NCBI RefSeq assembly: GCF_012689525.1
Contig: NZ_CP051514.1
Coordinates: 806,001 to 870,000 of the forward strand
Origin: Paraburkholderia aromaticivorans
GTDB lineage: Bacteria; Pseudomonadota; Gammaproteobacteria; Burkholderiales; Burkholderiaceae
Direction: 5' to 3'
Length of the DNA stretch: 64,000 nucleotides
Shown here: positions 63,475-64,000 of the stretch, piece after piece
Position numbering within the stretch: position 1 is the first letter of the stretch
Layout of the letters: the number at the start of each line of letters is the position of its first letter
The notes under the pieces: generated by a model
Database searches by the model: none
Seen by the model: only the letters and a program-made list of their open reading frames with translations
What the model was told of the DNA's origin: nothing
Made by a program: the position numbers and the translations under genes

Positions 63475-64000
63475 TTACAATCGCTCTATCGCGATTGCAA
63501 TGCCCTGGCCGACACCAATACACATCGTGCAAAGCGCAAAACGGCCTTGCGTGCGATGCAGCTGATACATCGCGGTCGTCACCAGACGCGCGCCGCTCAT
63601 GCCGAGCGGGTGGCCGAGTGCAATCGCGCCGCCGTTCGGATTCACGCGAGCGTCGTCGTCGGCCACGTCCAGCGCGCGCAGCACGGCAAGGCCTTGCGAC
63701 GCGAACGCTTCGTTCAGTTCGATCACGTCGAACTGATTGATGGTCATGTTCAGGCGCGCCAGCAATTTTTGCGTGGCGGGCGCCGGGCCGATGCCCATCA
63801 CGCGCGGCGCAACGCCGGCTGTGGCGATACCCAGCACGCGAGCACGCGGCGTCAGGCCGAAGCGCTTCGCGGTGGCTTCGTTGGCCAGCAGCAAGGCCGC
63901 CGCGCCGTCGTTCACGCCCGACGCATTGCCTGCCGTGACCGTGCCGTCCGCCCGCACCACGCCTTTCAGCTTGGCTAGCGTTTCAAGGCTGGTTTCGCGC
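63475..64000 (-). CDS. pcaF: PcaF/PaaJ-like thiolase, C-terminal part
   Basis: The C-terminal 174 residues of a thiolase; the N-terminal part lies beyond the window. [74 protein letters not shown] (catalytic His) and [20 protein letters not shown] (catalytic Cys) match 3-oxoadipyl-CoA thiolase of the beta-ketoadipate and phenylacetate pathways, which gives succinyl-CoA and acetyl-CoA. It may equally be an acetoacetyl-CoA thiolase of the same family. It probably belongs to resident chromosome rather than to the accessory block. Confidence 0.88.
   Translation of the reverse strand, partial: RETSLETLAKLKGVVRADGTVTAGNASGVNDGAAALLLANEATAKRFGLTPRARVLGIATAGVAPRVMGIGPAPATQKLLARLNMTINQFDVIELNEAFASQGLAVLRALDVADDDARVNPNGGAIALGHPLGMSGARLVTTAMYQLHRTQGRFALCTMCIGVGQGIAIAIERL

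Noticed and set aside
1..64000. CRISPR arrays, tRNA or rRNA genes
   Set aside because: No regularly spaced direct repeats and no cloverleaf or rRNA-like segments were noticed on reading; tRNAs cannot be fully excluded without a covariance search.

Overview
The window reads as accessory DNA of a Burkholderia-sensu-lato bacterium (Paraburkholderia, Caballeronia or Burkholderia type). The evidence is high-GC coding, two Gram-negative porins of the trimeric Burkholderia type, a PcaF-like thiolase running off the right edge, and many IS630, IS3, IS5, IS66 and ISL3 relics. This placement comes from protein style, not from a marker gene. No rRNA, tRNA or CRISPR array was seen.

Layout. Positions 1-10 kb are a graveyard of broken insertion sequences around a porin, an MFS permease, an atypical SDR, a ruined FO-synthase (fbiC) gene and a decayed MFS permease. 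Positions 10.9-25.4 kb hold a long leftward operon: CitE-like lyase, MaoC hydratase, acyl-CoA synthetase, acyl-CoA dehydrogenase, thiolase, enoyl-CoA hydratase, ADP-forming-type CoA ligase, 2-methylfumaryl-CoA isomerase (Mct), methylsuccinyl-CoA dehydrogenase (Mcd), SDRs and an MHS-type symporter. Positions 25.9-35.1 kb hold a second leftward operon: EtfB, EtfA, mesaconyl-C4-CoA hydratase (Meh), citramalyl-CoA lyase-like protein, ETF-ubiquinone oxidoreductase and pyruvate carboxylase. Positions 35.3-43 kb carry shorter divergent units: SDRs, a family III CoA-transferase, an alpha/beta hydrolase, a 2-methylacyl-CoA racemase, a GntR/FCD regulator and an NTF2-like protein. Positions 43.7-52 kb are a rightward operon: symporter, porin, two MmgE/PrpD proteins, an NTF2-like protein, an F420-type NADP reductase and an MDR oxidoreductase. 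Positions 52.8-55.9 kb carry a MerR, EmrB-like pump and LysR set. Positions 56-62.9 kb are nested mobile DNA: an IS3 element inside an ISL3 transposase, then a group II intron whose reverse transcriptase is split by a 2-kb serine-recombinase element.

How it fits together. The catabolic genes form a self-contained route with import (porin, MHS symporter), CoA activation, 2-methyl stereochemistry control (racemase), beta-oxidation and its own electron chain to quinone (ETF plus ETF-QO). It ends in methylsuccinyl-CoA -> mesaconyl-C1-CoA -> mesaconyl-C4-CoA -> citramalyl-CoA -> acetyl-CoA + pyruvate, with pyruvate carboxylase making oxaloacetate. The starting compound is not identifiable; a methyl-branched or alicyclic acid is an inference. 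Eight copies of a near-perfect palindrome centred on ATGCAT (best copy TATAATGCATTATA) lie in the promoter regions of these operons, and the GntR gene lies among them, so a single local regulon is likely.

The most unusual object is the serine-recombinase element at 59843-61859. Both junctions can be read to the base because removing it restores the GTPQGG-AISP reading frame of the intron reverse transcriptase with a shared GG dinucleotide. Its recombinase frame runs through the attachment site: in the integrated state the host supplies the last 28 residues, and in a predicted circle the frame would stay open to a stop overlapping the start of the element's small first gene.
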